Both the position numbers and the translations under genes were made by a program. From Spizellomyces punctatus DAOM BR117 (lineage: Eukaryota > Chytridiomycota > Chytridiomycetes > Spizellomycetales > Spizellomycetaceae), in assembly GCF_000182565.1 (NCBI RefSeq), contig NW_015971539.1:410649-436984 (forward strand): a DNA stretch of 26,336 bases, read 5' to 3'. Below are positions 9,744 through 26,335 of the stretch, piece by piece; the first letter of the stretch is position 1; each line of letters begins with the position of its first letter. The notes under the pieces were generated by a model. That model searched no databases and had not been told where the DNA came from. It saw only the letters and a program-made list of their open reading frames with translations.

Positions 9744-12220
9744 TTATCGGATACTCTTATCTAGCATCTCTGGATCCATCAGTACCACGTCTCTCAGCAC
9801 CTTGCCAAACGTGAGGCTGACTGCATCCTGGAATTTTGCGAGAGCATCCAGAGGTGAATCAGTGTCCTGTAGCGGATATGCATTCCGGAGGATCGAGCGC
9901 AGTTCTGCCATTGGCATTGGAAGCTTCAATTCTACAGTATGAGAACAGTTCAGTACAGATTGAAACATCCACAAACAAGAAAAAAATGGTGTCTCTAAAA
10001 CACACCTTCCAGAAGATTCCCAACGCTCTCGACTAAACTCGGAAACGCTTTAGCAATATTTACCAAAACCCCTACAATCGTTTCCGTCCAGCCTTCTACC
10101 CGTGGGGGAAAAGGAATTGTCGTTGCCGTGTCCCTGGACGCCTTAAGGTGCTTGTTATATTTGGAGAGATCAAGGCACAGGTGGGCGATGTTGGGTAGAA
10201 TCAAATGCTTTGCTTGGTGGAGACTTGTAGAAAATGAGCAACACAATTCTGATACTACAAATCACACACTCTGGTGAAGACGCACCTTTTTTCGATTGGA
10301 TAGGTTTCGCCCAACCATCCAAACAATTGCAATCCAAATACCCTAACGCGAATATTCGGATGCTCGAGCATGCCTGGGACAAAATCAAAACACACATCTG
10401 CACAACAGTCGGTGTTTTATTGATACGGGGTCTGCGGTAATGAAAACCAGAACAAACGCACGGACATGGAACACATACGCATAGAAGGCACGCCCTCCAC
10501 AACCCCCTTTAATATTTCCACCGGAAACGTCTGGAATGCGACAACGCGTATCAGAATTGGATCTTCAATGAACATCTGGTGAATAAAGTCGTATATAAAG
10601 GGGCGGATTGATTCTGGAGTGGTAAAGCGTGAGAAGAGTACGTTCTTGGACGTCAAACGGCAGAACTGGGTATTACCCTCGCCGCCGACTAGTCCTTCGA
10701 GAAGACATTGGATGATGGCCGCGTCTTGGGTTTGTATGAGGGTATCTATTGTTGTTGGAGGTAGGTATGCCTCCGGCTAACCAACCCCACATTAGTAAGT
10801 TTGCTTCACCTCCTCTGGATGCACAAATTACAAACCTTTATTCCGCCGGCCCATAGTTTCCTCCATCGATGTTTCGAGGCAATCATGTAATACGTCAAGA
10901 CCTATCCAATTCCCCATCCGCGAGCGGTCAAAAACCTGTCCAAGAAAGGACATGCCGATAACGCTTACCCGCAGGAAAATTCTTAAGGCGCCTCGTCTGA
11001 ATACCTCTCGACATGAGAAGACAATCAATGGATCCATAACGAGTGTATGGTGATCATAAGGCTTTGCATTCCTATCGAAACTTTTCTTAATACCAAGCAT
11101 TACGGTGGAGAGGCAGACGCGATACGAACAAAGGCCTCAAGGTATTCACAGTCGCCAGACATGTTTCACGGGGATTGATCGTGTATAATGATATCCAAAG
11201 GGAAAAGAATTGTGTGCTGATGTCTGATGTGGTTCTAGTGCGCTGTTATATCAGCCGTGGTGCGTGTCAATGCTATATCGGTGTGTGACATACTGAGGGT
11301 TTGTGATGCGGGGTAGTAGGTTTGTGGTAACGGTCGCGAAATGAGTTTGGAGGTCCATCAATGTTAGGGAATCCAGATACGATATAACTGGCGATATCCC
11401 CCATTTCGAAATCTCAGAAAATGGAAATCGTGTAATATTAACAATGTCGCTGCTCTCACCTGCACGAAGATCCTCTTCTTTCCCACTACTTAATAAAATA
11501 TTGACATCCGCTGCCTCCATCTCTTTGCCTATCAAAGCAAAACCCCTGACAGCCGCGGGCACCACCGCACTCTTGTCCCTGCAACCCTCCTCGCAGAGAA
11601 ATCCACCGACATCGAGAACCTCTGGATACTGGGCGCACATGAGTGCCCAGAAACGAGGATATAGAGTGTGGTATGTGGGTTGGTTTGAAGGATCCTCGAC
11701 ATGAGAGAGAATTTGCTTCGTTGGGATACGGTCCAAGAGGTTATCGGTATACTCCTCCACTGCACATTACAGTTAATAGCGAGTACGACAACGGGTGCTC
11801 TGCAAAGTCGGACATACATTCGTAGATGGGATCACCGCCTTGTTTTTGCAGACCTGATCTTCGTTCCTCTACCATATCGTTATAGAGCAAAACGTAGTAT
11901 AAAGCAAGGACATGTCGTGCTGATATGGTCTTCCGGTTTTCAAATAGGAGAGCTATATCTGCTTCAGATATCCCGGTTACCGGTCCTCTTTTACCAACAC
12001 TGGAAACCTCATATAGTCACTACCGAAAACATGGTCCAACTGAGACGAGTGTAAACTACCTTTCGACGTATAGTTCGAGTGCTTTCGGCAAAACAGGGTC
12101 CAGCGGGACATGGGCATTCTTAATTTGGTCGAAAGTCCACTGCTGAATGTCTACATTGGGTTTGGGTAAGATGTCACCGCGAAGGATCTGGCAGACTATG
12201 CGGGTAGATAGGGAAACCAT
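9744..12220 (-). CDS. INTS2: Integrator complex subunit 2-like protein, C-terminal half only
   Basis: Ten exons (12220-12060, 11999-11818, 11759-11294, 11216-11126, 11085-10969, 10901-10836, 10776-10479, 10397-10286, 10223-10006 and 9931-9744) join in phase to 632 residues. In order, the protein matches INTS2 segments from about the middle of the animal protein to its end: DIQQWTFDQI, RHVLALYYVLLY, NLLDRIPTKQIL, MCAQYPEVLDVGGFLCEE, LWISLYTINPRETCLATVNT, HTLVMDPLIVFSC, FIHQMFIEDP, VAFQTFPVEILKGVVEG, VPSMHVCFDFVPGML and IAKAFPSLVESVGNLL. In animals INTS2 is a backbone subunit of Integrator, which cleaves nascent RNA and attenuates Pol II. The INTS2 N-terminal half (about 570 residues in human) has no room upstream, because tubulin cofactor A starts 217 bp away and a TAA directly precedes the ATG in frame. 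The 40-nt intron at 11086-11125 is short. The weak point is recognition without a database search. Confidence 0.86.
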
Positions 12221-12437
12221 TTAAGTTTCATTCCCAAGATCTACATTCACCTCCCTTTGGCCGACGAGGTGTCAGGTGCTAAGTCGCGCGTTCACAGTCG
12301 CGTTGCCAGCGAACGGGCTCTTGAGCATATTCAAATACTCACGACATCAAAATGTTGAGCAACACAAAGGTGAATGTCCCTTGCTTCAAGTTCACATGCC
12401 GTTCAGATCGACCTTACATAAATCCATGTAGCCCTCA
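12221..12437. promoter_or_regulatory. Divergent promoter between INTS2-like (-) and tubulin cofactor A (+)
   Basis: 217 bp head-to-head spacer that must contain both promoters. A pyrimidine-rich tract ending CTGCCAG inside the first INTS2-like exon (about 12185-12215, minus strand) resembles a 3' splice site. It could instead belong to an upstream exon not visible here. Confidence 0.45.
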
Positions 12438-12884
12438 ATGGACAGCGCAATCCGAAAGCTAAAGGTTCAAACGGGCGCAGTAAAACGGTACGCAACGTCG
12501 TGCTGCTGCTGGCCTCAACAATTCCTAACGTTCATCGTACCAGCATAAGCAAGGACCTTTCATATTATGAAAAGGAAGCAGCTAAACAGCAGGAACGAAT
12601 CGATAAACTCGTCGCGGACGGAGCTGACGAACACGACATTCGCAAACAAAAAGAGGTATTGGAGGAGACCAACCAGATGCTTCCAGAGAGTAAAAAGAGG
12701 CTTGCAGCTGCGTATAAAGAGTTGGCGGATTTGGTAGAGAAGTATTTGGTAAGTAGAGATTTGCTGAGCTGTCTTTCTAATTGGTATTGATGGGGCCTCT
12801 CTGCAGAGTGCTGCTGGATCTGAGGAAGTTGCACCTGAGGAAGTTCTAGCTGCTCAAACAGTGTTGCAAGAAGTGCGGGTATAA
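12438..12884 (+). CDS. TBCA: Tubulin-specific chaperone A (tubulin-binding cofactor A)
   Basis: Small three-helix chaperone that captures beta-tubulin released from the CCT chaperonin and hands it to the folding cofactors; yeast Rbl2. Exons 12438-12487, 12544-12748 and 12807-12884 give 110 residues, the normal family size. The N-terminal IRKLKVQTGAVKR, the central YYEKEAAKQQERIDKL and the later LPESKKRLAAAYKEL are the conserved helical segments. The whole protein is charged and helical, with no targeting signal. The ATG choice is set by MDSAIRKLKVQTG, which matches the conserved start. The stop lies only 30 bp from the stop of the convergent kinase gene. Confidence 0.95.
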
Positions 12885-12914
12885 TAACCAAGATGTACAT
12901 ATAATATAATAATT

Positions 12915-15900
12915 TCATAAATATCTACGAACATCCCCGATCGCTCCGATGCACTTCTTGGCCTGTTCCCTCACCAACACGGCCCCATCCCCAGAGCACA
13001 TCCCCTTTAACTTGGCCATAACATCATGAATGCTAATAAACTGGGTCATCTCCGCATCCGACAAGCTTCTTACAATATGATACAAAATGTGCAATAAGTT
13101 TAATCGAACCATTGTTTCAGGGTGAGAGAGATGTGAGCAGATTTTTTGACCGAACAAGGAATAGCGGGCAATCGAGCGGCAGATCTTCGACGATGCCACT
13201 AGGATTCGTTGGAAGGGAGTGAGAATGCTTTCGAATGTTGCCGCTTCAGCTTGGCAGAATGCCAAGACCAACTTTTCCGCGTGGTGCGACAAGCAGAGTT
13301 GACTCTCGATTTGGTCGCTGTCGTTCGACATCCTGCGATTATTCGATCAATATAATTATCAAGATATATTGCCTCACTTCATGTTCGGTTGACAGTATGC
13401 TTACCATGTGGAGATAGCCTCGAGCGCGTCCACTTGCCAGCATGGATCCACTAGTAACGAAATGAACGACAACAATGCACCGTTCTGCCACAGTATTTTC
13501 CTGCATGTAGCACCAGCATTGACCATATCGGTCAAGATTGGTATGGCAAATTGCTTTAGAGGACTTCTCGTTTCCACAAAGCCTTGAAGGCAAGGCACGG
13601 CACCCTCAAGAGCAGCCGCTAGTTGCCGAGATTTGTTGAGACGACACAGGTTATACAGAGCATTCAAGGCTTGGTTTTGGATATCCTATGCATGCAGATG
13701 TCAGACACCACTTTGGCATAGTTTAATCGACTAACTTACTGTGAAAAACGGTCCATCCCGCAAGGTCAATATTTGACACAGCGGTCGAATTACATCCGCT
13801 TTTTCAAGTGACCGCAGGGTTTCTGAATGCATGGTAACGTTCTTCACGCATTTTAAAACTTTAACCAGTATTGGGGCAGCCAATTGTGGTACGGTGTTCA
13901 CTATCCCTGGAATAACCATATTTAGATATGAAAAGTGCAACCGCGGACGTAGCTCGAATCAGGACATAGGTCAGGCATACCTCTGATGCAAGCGTCTTTT
14001 GCGAGCGACTCCTTGAGCGATACGTCGCCTTGAGAAAACATGACCAGCATATTGGCAATCTGATCAGTGTAACGATATGCTTCTGGATCCGTATCTTCAT
14101 TCAGTTCACCAAAGACCCGTGATAATGATCTCAGTAGCCCGTGCTTCACGAAGAGATGGCAAATATCCGTTCGAGGGGTGGAACTCTATGAGTAGGCAAC
14201 AGAGTTAAACTCGTCCAGGATGATTTTGTTAGCATGGTCCCACACCTGCAATTCCAACACTCCGGATATCCCGTCAATACCCGAAAAAATTAGAACCTTC
14301 GACGTCCGATAATCAACTTCCAACAGATTAACTAGCGCCCGAACACCACCGCACGCCATAAACATCCGTAGTGAGTTGGAACTGGTGGTGCAGACGCGTT
14401 TTAAGAAGAGCGCTGCTTCTTCACGGACGTTGAGACGATACTCTGAGTTCGTTAAATCAATGAGCGTATTCAGCCCACCAAGTAGGCATATGTTCTCCTG
14501 TATCAGCATGTCACGCTGTGCGCTCTACCTTGGTATTTAAGGGTTAGATTATCACTGTGGAGGTACCCTGGGTGAAAACCACGGACCTTATTTATCAATC
14601 GTAACATTGTCCACTGTAATTGCTCGTCTCTTTGGAATTTCAGCGCATCCAGTATAGGCCCGATAGCATGATGAGTGATTAGCATTTTACTCGCTTGAGG
14701 ATGAGTGTCAAGCAGAGCCAACTGACAGATGAATTGCATAACTGAGTTACGATGATGGATGAATGACGATCTTAACGGCCCAACCTACCGCTGCATCGCA
14801 GCTACGGCACAATACATTAGGGTCGTCCTCTTTTCGTAGGCGTTCGATGAACTCCACGACGCCCGATGTCATTGGTAGGGTATAGTCCTTCGCAACGGTT
14901 TCCTCGAATGCTGTACTAGTGATCAAAACGTGGTGGGATCCAAAGAGGAAACGCTAAGCTTCTTACCCATATTCTCCAGGACGCTTAGGAAAGGATCGTC
15001 TTCCGTGTCGCTATCTTCCTCGGAAGGCTTACTGGCAGCTGGCAACGCCAGCCAGCATGGGGCCTGCGATATGTTTACGTTAAATATACTTCGTTGTAAA
15101 ATACAGAAATGGTATAGAAAGACACCTTGTGATCACTGGCATCAGGGCCCTGTTGGTCTGAATAAACGAAACTCTCATCATCAACAACTATCACTGAGGT
15201 AGTTCGTTTTTGCGCATTTAATACAACCTTTGCTTTTCGCCTGTAAATTCACATCAAATGGTTCAAAGTCGTTGTCCCAGACATCGCTACTCATGTCCGG
15301 TTCGCACAACTCCTCAACGTCTGCTTTTGGAGGATTCGACGACGCAGTGAACTTTGTCGTGGACGCTGGTCGCAAAGGAGATGAGCGATCTGTTGTTGCC
15401 CGCTCTATTTGGAGGAGAAGAGTTTTGTTTATATACGTGACATGTGATAAAGATGTTATACTCTGAAGGCGCACTTTCACGGCTTCCTTTGCTTTGGGAG
15501 CTTGGAGATCTTGGAAGGCTTGACGCAGCTCTGGCGATTTGTCCGTCGTTCATGTCCTCTAGAATGTATTGCTGAAGATCTCGCGCCACTACCTGCAGAA
15601 ATGTTACTATGCTACCTATTTACCAAGTGGATGTGTCCGCCACGAAACCCTCACCCTTCTTCGTGCACTTTCGATCCATGGATGCTTTAGAAGCCTTTTG
15701 GCAGAGATCCGCAAATTGGCGTCTTTTTGAAAGCATTCCATGAGAAAATCTCGGAGCATCTGCCTCGAAGGGAAAGATCCCAAGTCAATATAGCATGATG
15801 CAATTGATGCGACAATATGACACGTACCACAGAGGTTTGGGCAGGTAGGGATGGATGATCATCGTGAACAATGCGAAATAGCGCCGACATTGGTGCGAGT

Positions 15901-16972
15901 GTGTGATATGGTGGGTGACCTTGTAGCAATTCAATGGCCGTGCAGCCGACACTCCTAGAGATCCATGTCTCAGCAGATGCACAAAATGGCTTTTGATTTT
16001 TTCAGTACCAAATGTCGGACGCAGTCGTGGCACCGTGCAGTTCAATAACTTCAGGGGCCACTTTAAACAGGTGGTACATCGCCATGAGATAAAGAGCCTA
16101 GTCTGCCGAAAAACTTGCGGAACTTACTCCAATACGGAGATCCGGCAAATACTTTATTTGTAGCGTTAATCTTGCTCGCAATACCGAAGTCTGCCCAAAT
16201 GCTGTGGGTTACTATCAAAGACCCAAGTATAGAAAATTATAAGAATTATACCGGCCAGCTTGACCTGCCCTTTCTTAGTTGTAAGGATGTTCTGCAAATA
16301 GGAGGAAAACCCTTCCAGTTATTATCATACTTGAGCTGATCGGCTGAAGTACCTACCGCAGCCTTGATATCACGATGAATGACACCTTGTTCATGCAAAT
16401 AGACTAGACCCTCAAGTACTTGGGCAATATAGAGAGCAACGAGATGCTCCGGAAAGCGACCAAATCTTCTACAAATATTCGACAAGGACCCATTTTCGCA
16501 GTATCTTCATGAATGAAACAGATACCGGGTCATTTTATGGAAACGCGATTGAAGATAGAGATAAGATCTCAAGTGCCTACTCCATAATAATATTCAAGTA
16601 TTCGGGCGTCTTGACAAATCCTAGATATTGCACAATGTTGGCATGCTGGTTGGTGTCGCCAATCAATAACGATCCTGATGGCTTTTAACAATTATGTGAT
16701 ACATGCGGACTCACATTCAGCTCCTTCAGCAAATCAATCTCTCCCTGAAAGAGCAAGTCAGATATGAATAAGCCGAGAATGTTTATCAACTTATAACGGG
16801 AGTACCGCACCGTAATAAGAGTCAAGTCGGGTTTCGCGATATTGGAGAGCCGGAGCTGCTTCACGGCCACGACCTCTCCGGTCTCCGTAACAAGGCCAGA
16901 ATACACGCACCCAAAGGCACCCTTTCCCAAGCAATCTCCCAGTTGAATTGCATCTGCCAAGATAATCGTCAT
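12915..16972 (-). CDS. sepH: Septation initiation network protein kinase, SepH/Cdc7(S. pombe)/MAP3K-epsilon type
   Basis: Spindle-pole-body kinase that acts with the Spg1 GTPase to trigger septation. About 20 exons: 16972-16811, 16744-16715, 16645-16581, 16504-16357, 16291-16252, 16190-16128, 16060-16009, 15954-15828, 15759-15655, 15592-15481, 15404-15228, 15193-15126, 15063-14967, 14910-14785, 14741-14587, 14515-14246, 14185-13981, 13906-13740, 13685-13405 and 13332-12915, giving about 955 residues. The kinase core is complete: [32 protein letters not shown] (loop at 16357-16377), DFG, SPYWMAPE and DIWSVGC. The C-terminal 500 residues carry the armadillo-like SIN-kinase repeats ([28 protein letters not shown]). 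An acidic DVWDNDFEP motif lies between the two parts. Uncertain joins: exon 10/11 (the donor could be 6 nt further along), the start of exon 12 (15193 or 15187) and the 43-nt intron 14742-14784. This is not the DDK kinase called CDC7 in budding yeast. Confidence 0.93.
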
Positions 16973-17060
16973 GGAGTGTCAAAGTGGGCATAGATCGGCC
17001 AGAAAGACATGTCCGACCAAATGGACAATCGATTACATAACGCGTTCTCATCACGTGATG
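16970..17060. promoter_or_regulatory. Overlapping divergent start codons and TCACGTGA palindrome
   Basis: CATG at 16970-16973 holds the kinase ATG on the minus strand and the first ELG1-frame ATG on the plus strand, so there is no intergenic space between the two longest ORFs. A perfect 8-bp palindrome TCACGTGA (17051-17058) contains the CACGTG core bound by Cbf1/Pho4-type bHLH factors. It abuts a second in-frame ELG1 ATG at 17058. If that is the true start, the palindrome sits in an 85-bp bidirectional promoter. Confidence 0.45.
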
Positions 17061-20000
17061 ATCGAGGAATCGGACCTGTGGGAGTTCGCACTTTTGAATC
17101 AATTGTGGAATCAACGCATGGCACGTAATGCAGCCTCGAAATCCTTTTTGCTGGACTCGGATTTGTTTGACCCTGAGGACGGAGGTGGGTGCTCCACAGT
17201 AGGTGCGTCATGAACTTGTAACTTTTAGTTTGACCTGCTGCATGCAACTAGGTGCAGCCCGATCTACGGTGACCGATGCTTCCAATATGACCTTGGAAGC
17301 GGAAGAGCCCACCATTCCTGCGGTGTTGTCAGATACCCCCACGTCGGATGAGCTCGCAAAAAATTGCGAAACTTCTTCTGTCGGGGACACAGTAGCTGCC
17401 ATCGCTGTACCGCCAGGGATCACCGTGAGTTATTCATCTGTGCTTGCAGGTAAGCAGTGGAGACAGACTGTTACTGACCCCCTCTCAGGTGCCATTATAC
17501 CCGCTCTTTCAGCGTCCTATAAAAAAGAATCTGAAAAAATGCCCTAAGCCCATGCCCAAAGATACTAGTACAACCACAACGCGCCAACCAGCTTCACAGG
17601 TCTGAGTTTTCAAAAGGCAAATCGCTTTAATGACATACATCTCTGAATGCGGATCATCTGCATTCCGTCGCAGACCAGAACGGACTCTGCTGTCCTTGTC
17701 GGAGAAAGTCAGCCACCCCTCCAAGTGCCTGCTCTCGTCTCATCGACTACCCCTTTGGCTCCTCCTGAAAAATCTATTAACGATATCCTCAAATCGAAGG
17801 GTATATCGAATTTCTTCAATCCTCGAAGGACCGAAAACGGCAATAATGCACGTCAGGGCTCAAAACAAGCGGTCACAGCATACTTTCCCGACTCATTTTG
17901 TTGCCATGTTGGTGCAACGCATCACTTGACTGGTCAGACCAGTAATCTGGCACCCGGATTTCATCCCAAATCAGATACCAGCACGGATCTCCAGCCCAGT
18001 GGTGATAGTATCGGAGCGATGCATGACTTTCTCAGAGGTCGTACTACCCGACGCGTGTGTCAAGAGGAGAAAAAGCTCAGCAGCGGTCAATCTATTCCCA
18101 AAGTGAAGGCCAACAGATCTGCTCTCTCGCGCCTCCTGCGTTGTCTGTACTCGTCCGATGCTCTCTTTACTCCGGCATGCAAAGCTTTGTACGATCAACT
18201 AATCAGCCCAAGCACCGGCTTCGGACCAGACGGCTCGATATTCAGTGACAAGCCGCTGGGACGACAACAGGAGGACGTGTCCTCAGCTCTTGAGCGTTGG
18301 CTAGAACACTGGAAATACGCATCTTCCCACAAACCTCCGAAGAAGCGCAGAAAGCGGACTAGTGGTACGTGAAATTTGGCAGTGTGGACACACACAACCT
18401 GCTGAACTTTGAGGGCAACAGGTTCGGACTCCGAGTCTCCGCTGAGTGATTGGGAAGATTATTGGGATGTGGAGTGGAACGCAGCCTCTAAGAATATCAT
18501 GCTGATTGGCGCTCCGGGATCTGGAAAGACCAGGTTAATACATTCGGCAGCAAAACGCTGCGGGTATAACGTATTGGAGATCAATGCTAGCTGCAGACGT
18601 AGTGCTAAAGACATTTTAACGATTCTGACCGAGGCGACGCAGAGTCAGGCTCTTCCACCGAAGGACGGGGTCAAGTATCAAGAATGGGAACTATATGATA
18701 CAAGGGATGGCCCACCCTTGCTGGAGCAACGTGAAGAGTCTTTGAACGCAGAGAGCGACGGTTTGGATGCATCCCAGGCAATTGTAGCTGTCCAGCAACT
18801 GGAAGGCGTGATACGAACTGCCAAGAAGACGCGACGGCAAAACCTGATATTTTTCGACGAAGTAGACTTTTTGTCCGAGGATGATAAGGGGTTCTGGAAA
18901 AGCGTACTCACGTTGCTCGAAAATAGCAAATGCCCGGCTGCCTTCGCTTGCAATGGCAAGTCTTCATATGTCATTTGTTTTGTTGGGTACCATGAGTCTA
19001 ACATTGCTGCAGATAATCCTCTGACACTGTCAAACCCAAGTATATCTAGCACCACGCTTCCTCTCCTCAAGGATCTAATCACTCCCCTGTACTTTACCCC
19101 GCCAAGCGTAGAAGAGCTAACTTGCTATAATCATCTGACACTTTTGTCCTTAAACACCTGGATCGAGGATCCCAGTGACCTGGCAAGATGGTCTGAGGCT
19201 GCCCGAGGAGACATCCGGAGATGCGTCCATCGGCTGCCGTTGGCGCTTGTGCCATCTTGCCGAGAGAGCAACTTGTGTGTTCATTGCGCGGAGGAGGAAT
19301 TAGAGGTTGAGATGGTAGATGTTGAATTGACGGACGCAGAAAAGGAGAACACGTTCTGCCTGATGCAATTACCGCCACAGTGTGGGGTGTCGTTCGAAGG
19401 AGCCGAGTCATTGGATTTTCTGCAGCTCAATAGTCCTATCTCCCATGACCCCCAGACTACGTCACCAGAGAGTACATATGATCCAGAGGATACCAAGCCG
19501 CCCACCACCGCCAACGGACTTTATCCGGACTATGGCAGCTCAATCAACACCGCTGCGACTTGTACTGAAAATTTGTCGTTCATGGATACGGTTCTGCGTT
19601 CAACTCATTGGCGAATATCACAGGTAACCAGCTTTTCATGAATCTTATCGACAGCGCTCCTGACTTCCGTCTTTTTGGCTGCCAAGATGCAAGAACCAGA
19701 GTTAGCATCTACATCCATAGGCATGAACGCAGATGCATTATATGCATATTGTTCTATTGTTCAACCAGTATCATATCCAGTGGATGCAGCATCTGGTCTA
19801 TGGGAAGAATTTTGGGAGGTGGACGTTCATGAAGAGAGGAAAGAGAAAAGGTATCTCGTTACAGTTCCTTTCGACATGTCTATCAATGCAAATTACTCAA
19901 TGGACGCTACGATCTGCAATACAGACCAGACTACGGAGATCTTGGTGATTTAATCTCATCAGGCACACCTGAACGCACTCTCGCACTCGATATTCTCCCC

Positions 20001-20288
20001 ATGTTGACTCTGATGTTCCGATTGGATCGTGAAGATCCGTCAGCGCCCATCAGCGATTCGACTGAACTCGCGTCTCTCCTGGTAAAACGGCGGTTGCGAC
20101 GATCTGCTAAACGCTATGTGAGGTGGTTCGATGGCATGGTGCCTGAAGAAATTGCCAATGCCTACGGACGAATAGCGTATGGCACAGGACCTGAGAATGG
20201 ACCGTCGTTTGCAGAGGTGCTGAAGAAGAGGATGCAGGAGGCTCAGGCTCAGTTGGTTTATGAGGTAATGGACGATCAAGAGTGTTAG
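16971..20288 (+). CDS. ELG1: ELG1/ATAD5, large subunit of the PCNA-unloading RFC-like clamp complex
   Basis: Nuclear AAA+ protein that replaces Rfc1 in an Elg1-RFC complex and removes PCNA from DNA after replication. Exons 16971-17184 (or 17202), 17252-17424, 17489-17599, 17674-18364, 18422-18955, 19013-19623, 19687-19850 and 19925-20288 give about 953 residues. Walker A GAPGSGKT is encoded at 18508-18531 and is followed by the family-typical NASCRRSAKDI. Walker B is LIFFDEVDFLSEDDKGFW. The sensor-1 region AFACND forms only when the GC-AG intron 18956-19012 is removed. N-terminal PIP-like motifs are KGISNFF (near 17791-17817) and KQAVTAYF (near 17863-17886). KKRRKR just before the AAA domain is a nuclear-localisation candidate. 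The start is uncertain: 16971 has a good Kozak context, and 17058 is the alternative. The exon 6-8 joins rest on phase and splice sites, with weaker homology. Confidence 0.91.
18956..19012 (+). other. ELG1: GC-AG intron in ELG1
   Basis: The donor is G|GCAAGT and the acceptor is GCTGCAG, 57 nt apart. Removal restores the conserved C-N-D of the sensor-1 strand and the downstream frame (FACNDNPLTL). GCAAGT matches the strong consensus typical of GC donors. Without removal the frame stays open but inserts a non-conserved stretch in the ATPase core. Confidence 0.8.
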
Positions 20289-20432
20289 ATTAGCTGTTTT
20301 GTTTATATAGAGTGCCAGACAATAGAGCAATTGTAGATACTATTGTATTTGGTTATCTTGACGGACCGTCATGGGTTGATGAAGGGTGATATATATACAA
20401 AATAAAATTAAAAAAAGGGCACCTATGCACGT
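20289..20432. other. Convergent 3' spacer between ELG1 and RPC1
   Basis: 144 bp AT-rich spacer between two stop codons on opposite strands. An AATAAAATTAAAAAAA stretch (about 20400-20416) can serve as a plus-strand poly(A) region for ELG1. Nothing else is recognised. Confidence 0.5.

Positions 20433-26335
<5,903 letters not shown>

Noticed and set aside
14742-14808. A 66-nt kinase intron using the later TGTCAG acceptor instead of the 43-nt intron
   Set aside because: It would remove MQFICQL, which fits the conserved helix before LALLDTHPQ. The shorter intron is preferred, though only RNA data can settle it.
12915-16972. Kinase as STK36/Fused, which also has a kinase domain plus armadillo-like repeats
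   Set aside because: The EYCENGSL, HRDIKAANIL and SPYWMAPE context, the acidic WDNDF linker and the QENICLLGG and [12 protein letters not shown] repeat blocks match the SepH/Cdc7/MAP3K-epsilon family in order.
17009-17130. Alternative ELG1 start at 17009 (MSDQMDNRLHN)
   Set aside because: It is in another frame, ends in a stop after about 39 codons, and has no good splice path into the ELG1 frame. It may act only as a uORF.
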